In this document: piece by piece, positions 22,931 to 33,664 of the stretch
How the letters are laid out: each line of letters begins with the position of its first letter
How positions within the stretch are numbered: position 1 is the first letter of the stretch
From: Formicarius rufipectus
Lineage: Eukaryota > Chordata > Aves > Passeriformes > Formicariidae
Assembly: GCA_013399695.1 (NCBI GenBank)
Contig: VXAU01000308.1
Location: 50,334-114,333, forward strand
Length of the DNA: 64,000 nucleotides
Reading direction: 5' to 3'
Notes under the pieces: model-generated
The model's input: the letters and a program-made list of their open reading frames with translations, nothing else
Database searches by the model: none
What the model was told of the DNA's origin: nothing
Program-made: the position numbers and the translations under genes

Positions 22931-25900
22931 CTGGAAGCAAAAAAAAAAGAAAAAAAAAAAGGAAGATAACTTAGAAACTCAAAATAAATGAACTACCAAG
23001 TGAATTATCAGGGCTTGAGATACAGGAACAATGTGGGAAGGGATGCTAAGGGGAAAAGTCTGCATCTAACTGCTGCAGTCACCATCCAGATGGAGGAGCT
23101 GCAGGGCTGCAGTGGCTGCTGTGGCACTGGCAGAAGGAGCAAAGGATGAACCCCTGCCAGGCTGGGAACAAGGGTTGCCTGCAGCCAGGGGCAGGGAGAG
23201 GACAGGGAGAATGACCAGCGTTCTAAAACTGTCTTGCTAATCGCAGACCAGCGATATGTGACCCGGTCAGAGCTCTGGACAGGCAAACTTTAACTAAAAC
23301 ATGAACAATGACCAGGGAATAATCAATTCTTACAGAAATTTGAACTATTTTTCTTTCATTTGTCTATTTTTACAAGAAATCACCACAACATTCTCATTAC
23401 AGATCACTTTGGAAATACAATAGCACGAACATTGGTTTAGATTATGATTTGAGAGGTACTTTTACTTTGAAATTCCTATTTTTCGATGCTGAGAAATTTC
23501 ACAATTAATTGAATAAGAAAAAATTAATTTTCTTCTGCTCTCAGTATATTAAAGGTATATGGTACCACAATTCCATTCCTCTCCTCCATAGTTAATTTTC
23601 CACTTTAAAAATGTTTTTATACCTCTATATGAACCACTGATAAAATACACATTAGATTTGATACTAGAAAATATTACTGTACAATGATATCAAACTGCAT
23701 GGTACTCTGTGGTAAGACAAAAATTATTATGGTATGCAAAATTCATAGCCCTTGTACTTCATAGATTCATAGTTCTCATAGAATGGTCTGGGCTGGAAAG
23801 GATCTTAAAGATCATCCAGTTCCAACACTGCCCTTGCCAGGCAGGGCCAGGGACATCTTCCACTAGTCTGAGCTGCTCAAAGCTCCATCCAACCTGGCCT
23901 TGAACACTTCCAAGGATAGGGCATCCACAACAACTTCTCTGGGTAACCTGTTCCAGTGCTTCACCATCCTCACAGTCAAGAAATTCTTCCTTATTGCACT
24001 GGGTATACTATGGAAAGTCAGGAAGGCAAGACTATTTTGATAAGAGTCAGTCTCACTGATAAATCAGCCATAATTTCTGTCCTAACAAAGGATAATGCTT
24101 GTCAGCTGGACAATCTAATTGCTTTGAATTTGGTCTTCTAAGAAGCATTTATACCAAGTTTTATGGGAAACTGAACATAAACAAATATTTAAATCCCATT
24201 CCAAAGTTAAACCCAAGGTTGTCAAGGCACATTATATCCAAACAAAACAACTGTATTGATGTCTAAATAAACCTTTGTTTGGATCACAATTCTTTACCTG
24301 TTTGATTGCTGTAATGGTTTTCCGGGCAGTAAACACACTCATAGCAGCATGTATGTGGACTTTCTGTAACCTTTTTCATCTGGCCTGGCCTGCAGTGCTG
24401 GGAGCATGTTGACTGAACCTTCTGCAGTGTACAGAGAACCAAAAAAAAAAAAAAAAAAAAAATAACCCACTAAGGAACATTAATATAAACTTCCAGTAAT
24501 TCTGCAATTTGTACCCACTTTTTTTAAGGTATCATACATTTTTTAAGAGAATCTGAAAATAATGTTGGAAAAAAGGCATGGTAGGGTCCATATGTCTTGT
24601 ATTTTCTTCACATGGTCAACAAGTGATAGAATGGGGCATTATCTACCTGATAATTTTATTTTTTTGGCCCTGAGTGCCAATCACTGGATTTATATGTACC
24701 TTTAAAATCTAGATCAAAGTCTCTTATTCAGCTTTGAACCTGAATTTAGGCTGCAGAGGATCAGCTCCAAAGAATACCCAGAAGCATCTGATGGGGGGTT
24801 CGGGTGAACTGCTTCACAAATGAGATCCCAAAGTGCTGCTTAGTTGCTCTGAGTCTAGGAGAGACACCTTGGTCTGGGGGAGACAATTTGAAGGGTCCTC
24901 TGTACTGCAACCCTGAAGTTCCTGACCTTCAACAGCTCATCCCTGAGTCACGAAGCACCACTCCTGGGTGTGTGATCAGGGCCTTCTCTTGAGGTCTGGG
25001 TTCAGGTCCTCCTTCCAAAGACAGTTTTTTGTAAAACAAAGAATCTGTCATGAGACACACTGCAGTTTCTTCTCCCTCCAGGATGGTGCTCATGAGGAAG
25101 TGGAGATAGTCTGGAGTAGCATACTTAAGACAGACATAACTTCTCATATTAAGAAACCTTCTAGGAGCATTCTGGGGAAACAAATCAATTTTAAATTCAT
25201 GCTCACCAGCTAACACACATCTTCATCTCAGGGTACATGAAAGTGATCAAATATACTCAGAAAGAATTCTTTGCTCTTAAAGGAGAACATTAAACCACAA
25301 GAGAGATTTCTAGCTGACACATGCTTCAGTTGCAAATGGAGAAGAAATCATATGAAACAAATTTCACATGTTACATCAACAAATTAAAAATTACCTTTAA
25401 ATCTAGAAAATATTTTCTTTTCTCTTCATCCTCAAAGATAAAATCACCTTTCTCTTCATCATATTCTGCCATAGTGGTGATTTCCATGTGGCCGTCAATT
25501 TCTTTCCAAAGAAGTACATCGTAACTGGTGCTCATATCTCCATTAGAGTTGAACTTGAATTCTTTATCATTATCAATGATTATCACTTGTTTAAGTTCTT
25601 CAAGAAGCTGTACAGAAGTATAAGAAATGATAATATACATCAGTATCATGTCAGTGTGACAAACAGAGTAGTTTAACATCTGCATGATAAAATCAAACTA
25701 AAAAGAAAAGTTTTTAAGCATAAGAGAAATATTCAGATCTAAATTAATCTTTATAACTGTTTATATATTTACATTATATAAACAATACTGTTGACCTTAA
25801 AAATCTAGTAATTAAAAAAAATCTTAATTTCTTAACTCTGTGCAGTGTGTACCAATACTCATATTAGTACTTTTTCCCAGCCTTGGAAATTTTGATGTGA

Positions 25901-28900
25901 TATTCAGAGAGAAAATACTTTTGCTTACAAGAACTAATAGCCCTTTGGCACTCCCTTGCTTGTAAAGAACAATAATGAGTGGTGCTCCTGTTGTTAGTTT
26001 ACTGTCATGAAAATCAATCTGGGCAGCATTTTCTTCCAGAGTAAATTACCCCAGCATGTCTGAAAATATCTAGCATTGTTGTCATCTGTGACTCTGATTG
26101 ATATTGTGTATGGCAAGGTGAGACTCAGAACTGTTAAATGAACAATACATGCCAGTTTGCTCAGATGAAGAGATCAATGACACAATGGCAATAAAGCTCA
26201 AGGCTGTGTTTGATAGGTAATAGGAAATCCCAAATCAAGAATGCTTTGATAAGGCAACTGCCCAGCTTTATATTGCAATCCATTCCGTTCAACAGGGGGA
26301 AATTTCTACCTCCTTCATCACAGCCAGATCTAAAAGATCTGTGTAAATGCAGAAAATGACAGGTTAAGGCACATATAACCCACCCCTAAATCCATGGGGA
26401 GATCATAGGACTTCTATTAGCCACTGTGGTTCTTAATCAAAGCAAAGGCTTCATTGTTTTGCAGGTCTAGTGATTTTTTGGCAACAGGGATTAACTGACA
26501 AGGAAAAAAATCAATATTTTGGTGAAAGGCTGAGTTCAACTGCATTTGAAAGGCACACTCTTACATGGATCCATTTGTGATATTTGTAACATTCAAGAAA
26601 CATGCTGATAGATATACCACCTCAATAGGTTTGTCAAATATGCAACACATCTGGTGCACACAATATGCCATTTTTTATGTATAATTTATTTTTTGAAAGT
26701 TCATATAATTTATGAAGAACCAGTGTGTTTCTAACCAGTAGTGCATTGATTTGGATGCTGCATAGTTGTGCGGAACTGAATAGGATTTATTTTTATTTTA
26801 TATACTCAGACCAGTCTTTTAATATTTCTCTTCTTCACTTTTCCAATTTCTCTAACAACATGAAGATATCAGAGCTTTTCAAATACATCTACAGGTTCAG
26901 ACAGAAGGGGATAATGTTTAGCAATATTTTGATGTAACTGATGATTATTTTTGCGAAGTCTGTAACACCAATGACTGTTGTTTCTCTGTATATGGAGATC
27001 TATGATATGGATTATTTGGATCCTAAACTTTATCTGTCTATAGATATATCTTCCTTTCTAGAAGGTTTAAATTTAAGGTATAAGAAACATGTCACAAAAA
27101 CAGCACAGGGGAAATAATGATCACTTCCAGTTTTCTTCACATGAACGCTTTACAGGATTTTTAATTTTGATGATTTGGGATTTGGCTAGACAATGATGCA
27201 CATACAGCTCCATAAAATTGTATTCCACAGAGCAGTCCTGAATTTGTCCCATTTACAAATTCATGTAAGAGTCTAATTGTTACTGAGTTGTTCATTGGTT
27301 AGTTGTTTCTTTTTTTTTTTTTTTTTTTTTCAAATTCCCTGTCTTACTTTGACCTGCACTGACCTAGGATAAGAGGTCAGAGGAAGTCAGAGTGGTTGTT
27401 TGACTTCTAGATGAACATTTGTTTAATCCTCTGAGTAAAAGTGTGTAAAAGTGAATACTCCTGAGCAGGTTCTTGGGTAAAAGGTCATGTCAGGTTTACT
27501 GATCTGATTTTTCCTCTTCTTTTCCCAGCCAATAGAGTGGGATAATGAGTACCTCGCCTCTCTTAAAAATCATGTCTAATTTTCCTGCTAGTCACTTAGT
27601 TTAAATCAAGACCAGACAGAGGAATAAGATATTCCATTTTCAATCTCAAACAGAGATTCTTTATAAAGGAAAATACTCGAATTACGACAAAACAGATACA
27701 ATGGTGAGAGAGAGGTATATTGAAACTCTTTGGTCAATGTTCCTATCCTGTAGTATCCCCATCTCTTGAGAGCACTCATAGATGTGTACTACAGTGGTTT
27801 ACAGCAACAGAACCAACCATTAGTAGCTGTATACCTAGGAAGTAAAATGTAGATTGACTACATATTTTATTTTATCCTACATGAGTAGCTAGCAAGATGT
27901 TCCAACAAGGAGCTCACAGAATGAAGCATTCATTCAAGCTAGTGCCTTACTCTGTGTGCTCTTTGAACCTGATGGGGGAAGTGTTAGGCTAGCTAATGTT
28001 GTTGTTGGCTAGACTTCGCAAACGGAGATCTTGGGATAAGCCTGCGCAATGGATTTTTTAGGTGAGGCACAATGTGCGTGGAACTGGCCCCACCCCCTTT
28101 ACTCCTGAGGTTCATCCTGCCACAGCCGAGCACGCTCGGACAGTGACAGCGAGTTCCTCCAGGATTCAAACCGATGTCCTCAGAGGAGGAGCCAGCTCCA
28201 CAGGCGGGGGCCTACGCCACTCGGCCAACACCCGCCGACCATTTCAGATTAACATTAAAGAAAAAGACAGCAAACAGAAAAGCAATAATGTCAGGTTGTT
28301 GAGCAATCCTGGGAGCCCATGTGGATCAGAGCACCAGGGGAAGACCTCTCCTTTTCCTCTCTGCCACTGAATGACACAAACGTGGCACTGCAGCCACGCC
28401 TGCAACACGAGCTGGGGCAGGGCTAGCTAATGAAGCCAGAAGCTAAAGACTCCTTCTACACCTGTGGAATCACATGTTCACAGCCATTGCTGTTGCACTG
28501 ATCAAGCCGGACATAGTGGTTATGCACCTGTTAGCTATCTGTATCTACAGCAGAACACAGGGGCCAAAGAAAGGGATACAAAACAAGTGTAGTTATTGCT
28601 ACAGCAATTAGATACTGCTGCTCTGGCACATAGCCTGTGATTTCAGTAGGTGCAAAAAGCAAGAAGAGGAATAAAAGGTCATTTAGTAAAAGGACCGAGC
28701 TACTAAATCCAGGAATGTGGGAGCAAAAATGAGATGATAATTATGCAGAGAGAACAAGACCTGAAAGAACTGACATCATACCTCCCAGGGAGCAAAGGCA
28801 GAGGGATTCTTGCAGTTTCTGTCTTTACACTGCCTTTTAATGGCATGAGCTATGGCATAGACTGCAAGTATAGTACTTTGGATAAATCCTGGTTCAATGT

Positions 28901-31900
28901 TAGCATTCAGAAAATCGTCTCTCCAGACCTGATGTTTATTCTCAATGTTCTCCAGTAGATCATCCTGGGACTGGTTTGAAATGCATGTTTGAAAATCATG
29001 GTATTCCAGGTGTGCACAAACTGACAAAAGCGTAATATATTCACTTAAAAACTTGTTGTTTTCAGTGGGCTTTTGATGAAGGTTTCTCAGAAAGTCTTGG
29101 AATGAGGAGATATCTCCACTTTTAAATCCAAATCCCACGATGGTTCCCAGCTGTTTGATGTTGGGAATTGTACTTATTTTGACTGCAGCTGACCAGTTAT
29201 CACTTGCAATCCAGATTTTATTAACATTCCTTTCGATTGCCTTCTTAAATAATTTGAGTACATGGAACTGTCTCATAAAGACAACAATAACATTTACTCT
29301 TGTTTCCTTGACAATTTTCTCAACTGCATGATCAACTTTGCTGTGAAAGGTACTGTCAGAGAGATAGGCTGGCAGCATTTCTTTGAAAGCTATGCAAACA
29401 TTGTTTGCCATGGCCTGGACCCCAAAGCTCTCCAGAGCAAACCGCCCATTGTCATCATCAGTGGCTATTACACCAATCCAGTTCCACCCAGATTCACAGA
29501 TCAAGTGGGTCATTGCTCTTGTCTGATGAAAATCACTGGGGATAGTCCTGAAGAAAGAAGGAAACCTGATTTTGTCACTGAGGATTTCAGCTGATGATGC
29601 AGGACTGACCTAGGAAGAGCAAACAATTCAGTTACATAGTTGGTCTCCTCCAAAGAACATCAAGAGATCTGAAGCTGCCAGAATTGCTCTTTCTTCCAAC
29701 CTGTACCAGCCTCCCTCCTCCTGTGAGTGAGATCAACAAGCTGCAGCCAAATGGGACAAGTTCCCTCCCCCTGCTCTTAGGATGCAGACTCAGGCCCAGT
29801 ATCAGTTCCACATTTTCTTTTTCATCCTCATTATTCAGTGAAGGCAGAGAACAAAACCTTTCAAAATGGATATGACAGTTATGATGGTATACAGATTTTT
29901 ATTTACTCAGTTCAGATACTATGAATATGCTTTTCAAAACAATATCTAAAATGTTGGGAGTATTAGCTATTTTTTGCGTTACTATTCAATTTTCTAGTAC
30001 TCATATTTTGCAGTGTTTTTCTATCGAGTGTGTTAGTATAGTTCACCCATAGGTATATACTTTCTTTCCAAGATTTAATTATTATATATTAAAAGGATCA
30101 TTAAATCTGTTAGAAGAACCTCCCAGAAAAACAAAACAAAACAAAAAAACACCCAGTAACTAAGACTACAGAATGCTCTAATTCTTCCATACAAAATATT
30201 TATTACCTTTTTCTTGTGAATGTAGCTAGAAGAACATAAATAGAACATTGCTATTTAAATCTTGCTAGTTTTAATCCTTCTCTATTTGTTTCCTGGAAGG
30301 TTTTTTTCCCTACATTGCTTGACAAATCTTAAAAAATAAATCTAACTTTCCAAAATGAGAGTCACCTGTCTGGAGGTGACTGGTGTAAGTAAGATCTTAC
30401 TGGTGTCTGAAGATTGCAGATGCTCTTGACAAGAAAAAATTTTCTGAGTCGTATTTTCCATCTATGCTGTAATGCATAGATGGAAGGTTTGTTTCATATT
30501 GCTTGCCTTTTGATTATGTTCAAGTGTGGCATTTTAGTTTTCATACTTACTATAGCTCCTGTGGTGGCGTTGGAGGTCAGAATTACTTCCTACCATTGCA
30601 GAGGAGAAGATTCAGTTAGAAGTTATCTTAAGTTCCAATTGTATGTCTTTTCCATGTGTTTGGTTACTATGTTGCTACTTTGCCATAAATTTGTATGAAT
30701 TGCCAGAACAAAACACAGGATGGTATGGAAATTACCTGCTTTTTCCTTGTTGGTCCCAGCCCTGGCTCTTTTGCAATGGTGAAAGCAGAAACATAAGGAC
30801 TGGCTAAGGAAGAAGTTTGGGACTGTACTAGTCCTAACAAGGTCAGAAGTAAAGAAGGATGCTTTGGGATGGACCAGTGTGGATCTTTCTCTTCTACAAC
30901 TGCTTGAAGAGTAACAGGAGTAAATCTGTTTTCCAGAGCAATCTTTCCCTCTTCCTTGTCCAGACTTCTAACTGACTGTAACACTGAATCTCTCTTGGGT
31001 AGAAGAGAATCCCCAAATTTTGTCCAGATGTGACTGGTTGCCCTTTTTTTTTTTTTTTTTTTGGTTGGTTGGTTTTTGTTTGTTTGCTTGTTTTTTGTTT
31101 TTGTTGGGGTTTTTTTGGGGTTTTTTTGGTGGTTTTTTTTTTTTAGCTTGAGCTTGTGTAGTGTCATATTCACCACCTGCCACATATGATGGCAGTACCT
31201 TTGCTGTCTGAATAAAGTCCTTGAGTGTCATCCAAGGTACATTGGAGGAGTAACTACACAGCCAGGACTGACTAATGGAACAGCCAGGCAGACAAGAGCC
31301 CAGCACCACTCTGAAAGAACACTCAGATGCATGTGTGTTGGGTATATGAAATATCCCTAACTGCCTTTTTATGGGTAAGTGAACCAAGCCCTCCATTTAG
31401 AATTGAAGTCCACCCCTCCTGATGTCCGTAGCTTGAGCCAAATCCTGCCTTGTAATAAAGACATGGCTTTTGCAACTTCTAAGGTCAGAACTGCACCTTT
31501 ATTCTAAGACACATTTGAACCTCTGTCTGAAATAATATAATTCCCTCAAACCTACCTGTGGGATTAGTTGCAAAGCCAACAGCCTTGAAACTGCCATGGA
31601 CACCTCCGAGTAGCTGGCTCCTATGACTGCCTTAATTCTCGGGATATAGTCTGAGTAATTGCACTTGAACTCTACAGCATCCTCAGAAGAATTGTATTTT
31701 GACAGAAATCTCAGAGCAGATGCCATGGCTTTTGTAACTTCTGCACAGCTATCATAGATTTCATAGCCCAGAGTAACTCCAGATAACAGAGTTGAATTGT
31801 TGATTGTTTCAATGGCATGTATCATTGCAAGTGTCTGAAGAAAAACTTGAATTTCAAAGCTGCCAGGAAACACAGAAGGTAACTTTTAGAAAAACATTAC

Positions 31901-33664
31901 TGGAAACAAGGCTGAATCAAAATCTGCTTTGAGCATATCCCTTAGAATTTGACAACTGCTGAGAAGAAATGATGAGTAATAAGGTTTGTGTGATTTTCTT
32001 GGATTTTAGTGTACAAAAGATTAGAAACCATATGTTTTTGTCTCACCTAAGGGGAGATTGAGTCAAATAAACAGATAACTTAAAATATACCCCCCCAAAT
32101 ATTTGATTTTCTGATGAAAAAAAAAAAGGGCTAAAATTTAATTTTCATGCTACATGAAAATTTGCAAGTAATATCTTCAGAAATATCTGTCAATGTCTGT
32201 GAAAATACTCCAATTGACTACATCTAGCCAGTAAGAGTTTTAAAAAATGTATTTACTTTCACCAAAAACATGAAGGAAAGGAAGTACTAAATATTTCAGA
32301 ACAGAAGAAAATATTTCAGAGGTTGAAGTCTCCAGTGATTGCACTGATGTTTCAAAAATCCTCTTTAGACCTGCAGAAATTAGTACAGCTATTTTCCTTA
32401 TCTCCAGCACATGTAATAACAGATACTTAGAACTGTGCCAGCTCAAAATGTCTACAGTATAACCAATCCTTCTTTCAGTCAAGTTTCTCTAAAGTTTACA
32501 AACTCTGTGAACTGAATTAAACTTCAGATAGACCTGAGACAATTTATGACTCCACAGACAAATAATAGAAGACTGACGAAATCATCAACTTTATCAAAGT
32601 TTTGATATAAATCCAAATGAACACCTGCATGTCTATCTGATTATCAGGTTCAGGTGTGGGATCAAGTTGTAGGTAAAATTCAAATATAATTGAATAGAAT
32701 TTGTGCCTGTATTTAAACTAAACAAAACACATATTTGGAATTCTTGGGCTTGGGAAAGCTTTATTATAGACTTAAAATGAGTTTCTTCATCAGGTTTCCT
32801 TTTCATATGTTCCAGAAAAATAATGTTTCAAGTACAGTAAGATTTAAAGTTAATAAATATTCTGATGCATACTCTGAACCTGAATGCATGCATGACATGG
32901 TGTTTATAGGTAGTCTATCCTATAACATAATGCCATGATTATAATTAAAAGTGTAATAATTACAGTAATTATAAACATTATTACAATGTAATCTGTAAAG
33001 TACTACCTTAGATTATAACCAAAGTACCCTGTGAAATAGGAGATAAACTTGACTATGGGTTTAGGAAATATGGAGTAGTTTGCCTATGTTCAAATTATGT
33101 AGGTTCAACTTCATAACAAATAATGACCAGGTGCAAAACAGAGTCCTTCAGACCCATAGCAAATTAGCATTTTCATTGAAATTAAATGATTGTTCAGCAG
33201 AAACTTCCAAGGTTATTTGATTATCCATGAAGATTGAAATAGAATCAAATGCTCATTCCCTTTCTTGGGCAGTCACAGTGTTTTTTACTGTTACTTTGCC
33301 ATATTTTGTCATCCTGTATTAACTTACGTGAAATTTATCTGATGTCCAAGGTATTTTTAAAGATTAAGAAAAGCAAAAGAATCAGTATTTTCTGACCTTA
33401 ATATAAGAGCTACACGCCCAATTTCAGTGATCTCTTCTTTTCTATATGTGTAATTTACAGTATTACTCACCCAGCACAATTCTGAATTACTGGCTTGATG
33501 GGGTCTTCTTTTGGGTGCAGCATTTCGCTATGAACTGCAAACAAGCCTCCAATAACAATGTCCCCGGGAGAACTGGCACCCACGAAGTCCTCAGCATTCT
33601 GGCAAGAGAAAGCCATATCAGTGCCTATCACAAAGCAGGGGATCAAAAAGGTAACAAATGCCAT
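21810..33664 (-). CDS. GPRC6A: GPRC6A class C G-protein-coupled receptor, complete (six coding exons, 927 aa)
   Basis: GPRC6A is a plasma-membrane receptor of the CaSR/mGluR class that responds to basic L-amino acids and divalent cations; osteocalcin and steroid agonism are disputed. Reading 5' to 3', coding segments are 33664-33471, 31859-31556, 29609-28782, 25607-25395, 24421-24298 and 22930-21810, in total 2,784 bases with no frame break. Length matches the human protein of 926 aa. Order: signal peptide (1 to about 20), Venus-flytrap ligand domain (to about 513), nine-cysteine domain (514 to about 575), seven membrane helices (about 590-836) and a Ser-rich tail. Ligand-site Ser149 and Asp303 (in IASDNWS) are present; Thr172 is Ser. 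TM7 ends in the class C PKCY motif (831-834). Intracellular loop 3 keeps RKLP at 771-774. All splice sites are GT/AG. RFX6 diverges from it 18 kb away. Confidence 0.97.
22940..22962. repeat. A-rich tract (T-rich on the GPRC6A strand)
   Basis: Two A runs separated by G form the polypyrimidine tract of the exon 6 acceptor on the minus strand. Confidence 0.85.
22963..24297. other. GPRC6A intron 5
   Basis: No gene is visible. It carries one CR1 copy at 23,761-24,000. The part at 23,030-23,280 is GC-richer but shows no family resemblance. Confidence 0.5.
23761..24000 (-). mobile_element. CR1 LINE 3' end, minus orientation
   Basis: The plus strand reads the complement of the CR1 3' end: ATAGAATGGTCTGGGCTGGA, AAAGATCATCCAGTTCCAAC, CCAACCTGGCCTTGAACACT and AAGAAATTCTTCCTTATTG. 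The insertion lies in GPRC6A intron 5 in the same orientation as the gene. Confidence 0.93.
24298..24421 (-). CDS. GPRC6A: GPRC6A exon 5: nine-cysteine domain
   Basis: The 124-base exon lies between a GTACACTGCAG acceptor and ACAG|GTAAAG donor. It encodes six of the nine cysteines (STCSQHCRPGQMKK, then HTCCYECVYCPENHYSN). This domain transmits agonist-induced closure from the flytrap domain to the membrane domain. Confidence 0.95.
24441..24462. repeat. A22 homopolymer
   Basis: A run of 22 A reads T22 on the GPRC6A strand and lies 19 bases upstream of the exon 5 start. Confidence 0.95.
24463..25394. other. GPRC6A intron 4
   Basis: No confirmed gene. Between 24,929 and 25,216 both strands stay open for 80-95 codons, but neither translation resembles a family I know. 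Confidence 0.4.
25395..25607 (-). CDS. GPRC6A: GPRC6A exon 4: end of the ligand-binding domain
   Basis: The exon has 71 codons, phase 0 at both ends, a TATACTTCTGTACAG acceptor and AAG|GTAATT donor. It encodes LLEELKQVII, the GDMSTSYDVLLWKEIDGHM stretch and MAEYDEEKGDF, matching the human exon residue for residue in its key WKEI and MAEYD motifs. Confidence 0.96.
27310..27330. repeat. T21 homopolymer
   Basis: An uninterrupted run of 21 T lies in GPRC6A intron 3. Confidence 0.95.
28060..28234 (-). mobile_element. Degenerate tRNA-Ser/Leu-like element, possible SINE
   Basis: On the minus strand TGGCCGAGTGG (28227-28217) matches a Pol III A box and GGTTTGAATCC (28172-28162) matches a B box with one change. 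They are 44 bases apart, the spacing of class II tRNAs such as Ser and Leu. Between them TCCTC...GAGGA could form the long variable arm. The acceptor ends do not pair, so it is not a working tRNA. GC-rich, CpG-bearing sequence continues about 100 bases past the B box, which would suit a SINE body. The family is not one I recognise. Confidence 0.5.
28782..29609 (-). CDS. GPRC6A: GPRC6A exon 3: core of the flytrap ligand domain
   Basis: The 828-base exon has 276 codons, phase 0 at both ends, a TTTGCTCTTCCTAG acceptor and GAG|GTATGA donor. It encodes AEILSDKIRFPSFFRTIPSD, SGWNWIGVIATDDDNGRFAL, NVIVVFMRQFHV and IWIASDNWS, in which Asp303 is the residue reported to contact the amino-acid ligand. 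It carries Ser at the site of human Thr172. Confidence 0.97.
29610..31555. other. GPRC6A intron 2
   Basis: No gene is visible. It carries an A/C-rich run near 30,130 and a T/G-rich tract at 31,041-31,144; long open frames across the latter are low-complexity artefacts. Confidence 0.5.
31041..31144. repeat. T/G-rich low-complexity tract
   Basis: A T18-type run continues into GGTTGGTTGG and repeated GTTTG and GGGG-TTTT units. Confidence 0.9.
31556..31859 (-). CDS. GPRC6A: GPRC6A exon 2: flytrap lobe 1
   Basis: The 304-base exon follows a GTTTCCTGGCAG acceptor and ends CAG|GTAGGT. It encodes FEIQVFLQTLAMIHAIETIN, two overlapping N-glycosylation sequons (NNST, residues 85-88), LGYEIYDSCAEVT and the YSEVSMAVSR stretch, where Ser149 is the conserved ligand-binding serine. 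Confidence 0.96.
31860..33470. other. GPRC6A intron 1
   Basis: AT-rich sequence without a gene, RNA or recognised mobile element. Confidence 0.5.
33471..33664 (-). CDS. GPRC6A: GPRC6A exon 1: start codon and signal peptide
   Basis: ATG at 33664-33662 has a good context (AAACATGG). It opens MAFVTFLIPCFVIG, a short hydrophobic signal peptide, then CQNAEDFVGASSPGDIVIGG, the family's flytrap start. The exon ends CTGG|GTGAGT and splits a Gly codon with exon 2. Confidence 0.95.

Larger units (their letters stand above)
25608..28781. other. GPRC6A intron 3
   Basis: The intron is AT-rich and 3.2 kb long. It contains a T21 run at 27,310-27,330 and a GC-rich tRNA-like element near 28,060-28,240. Nothing else is recognised. 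Confidence 0.5.

Noticed and set aside
28062..28370. A 102-codon plus-strand open frame
   Set aside because: It crosses the tRNA-like element on the opposite strand and shows no protein family resemblance. The Pol III boxes explain the sequence better.
30667..31396. Two long minus-strand open frames in GPRC6A intron 2
   Set aside because: They run through the T/G-rich tract and are made mostly of Lys, Asn, Thr and Pro repeats; the flanks resemble no family.
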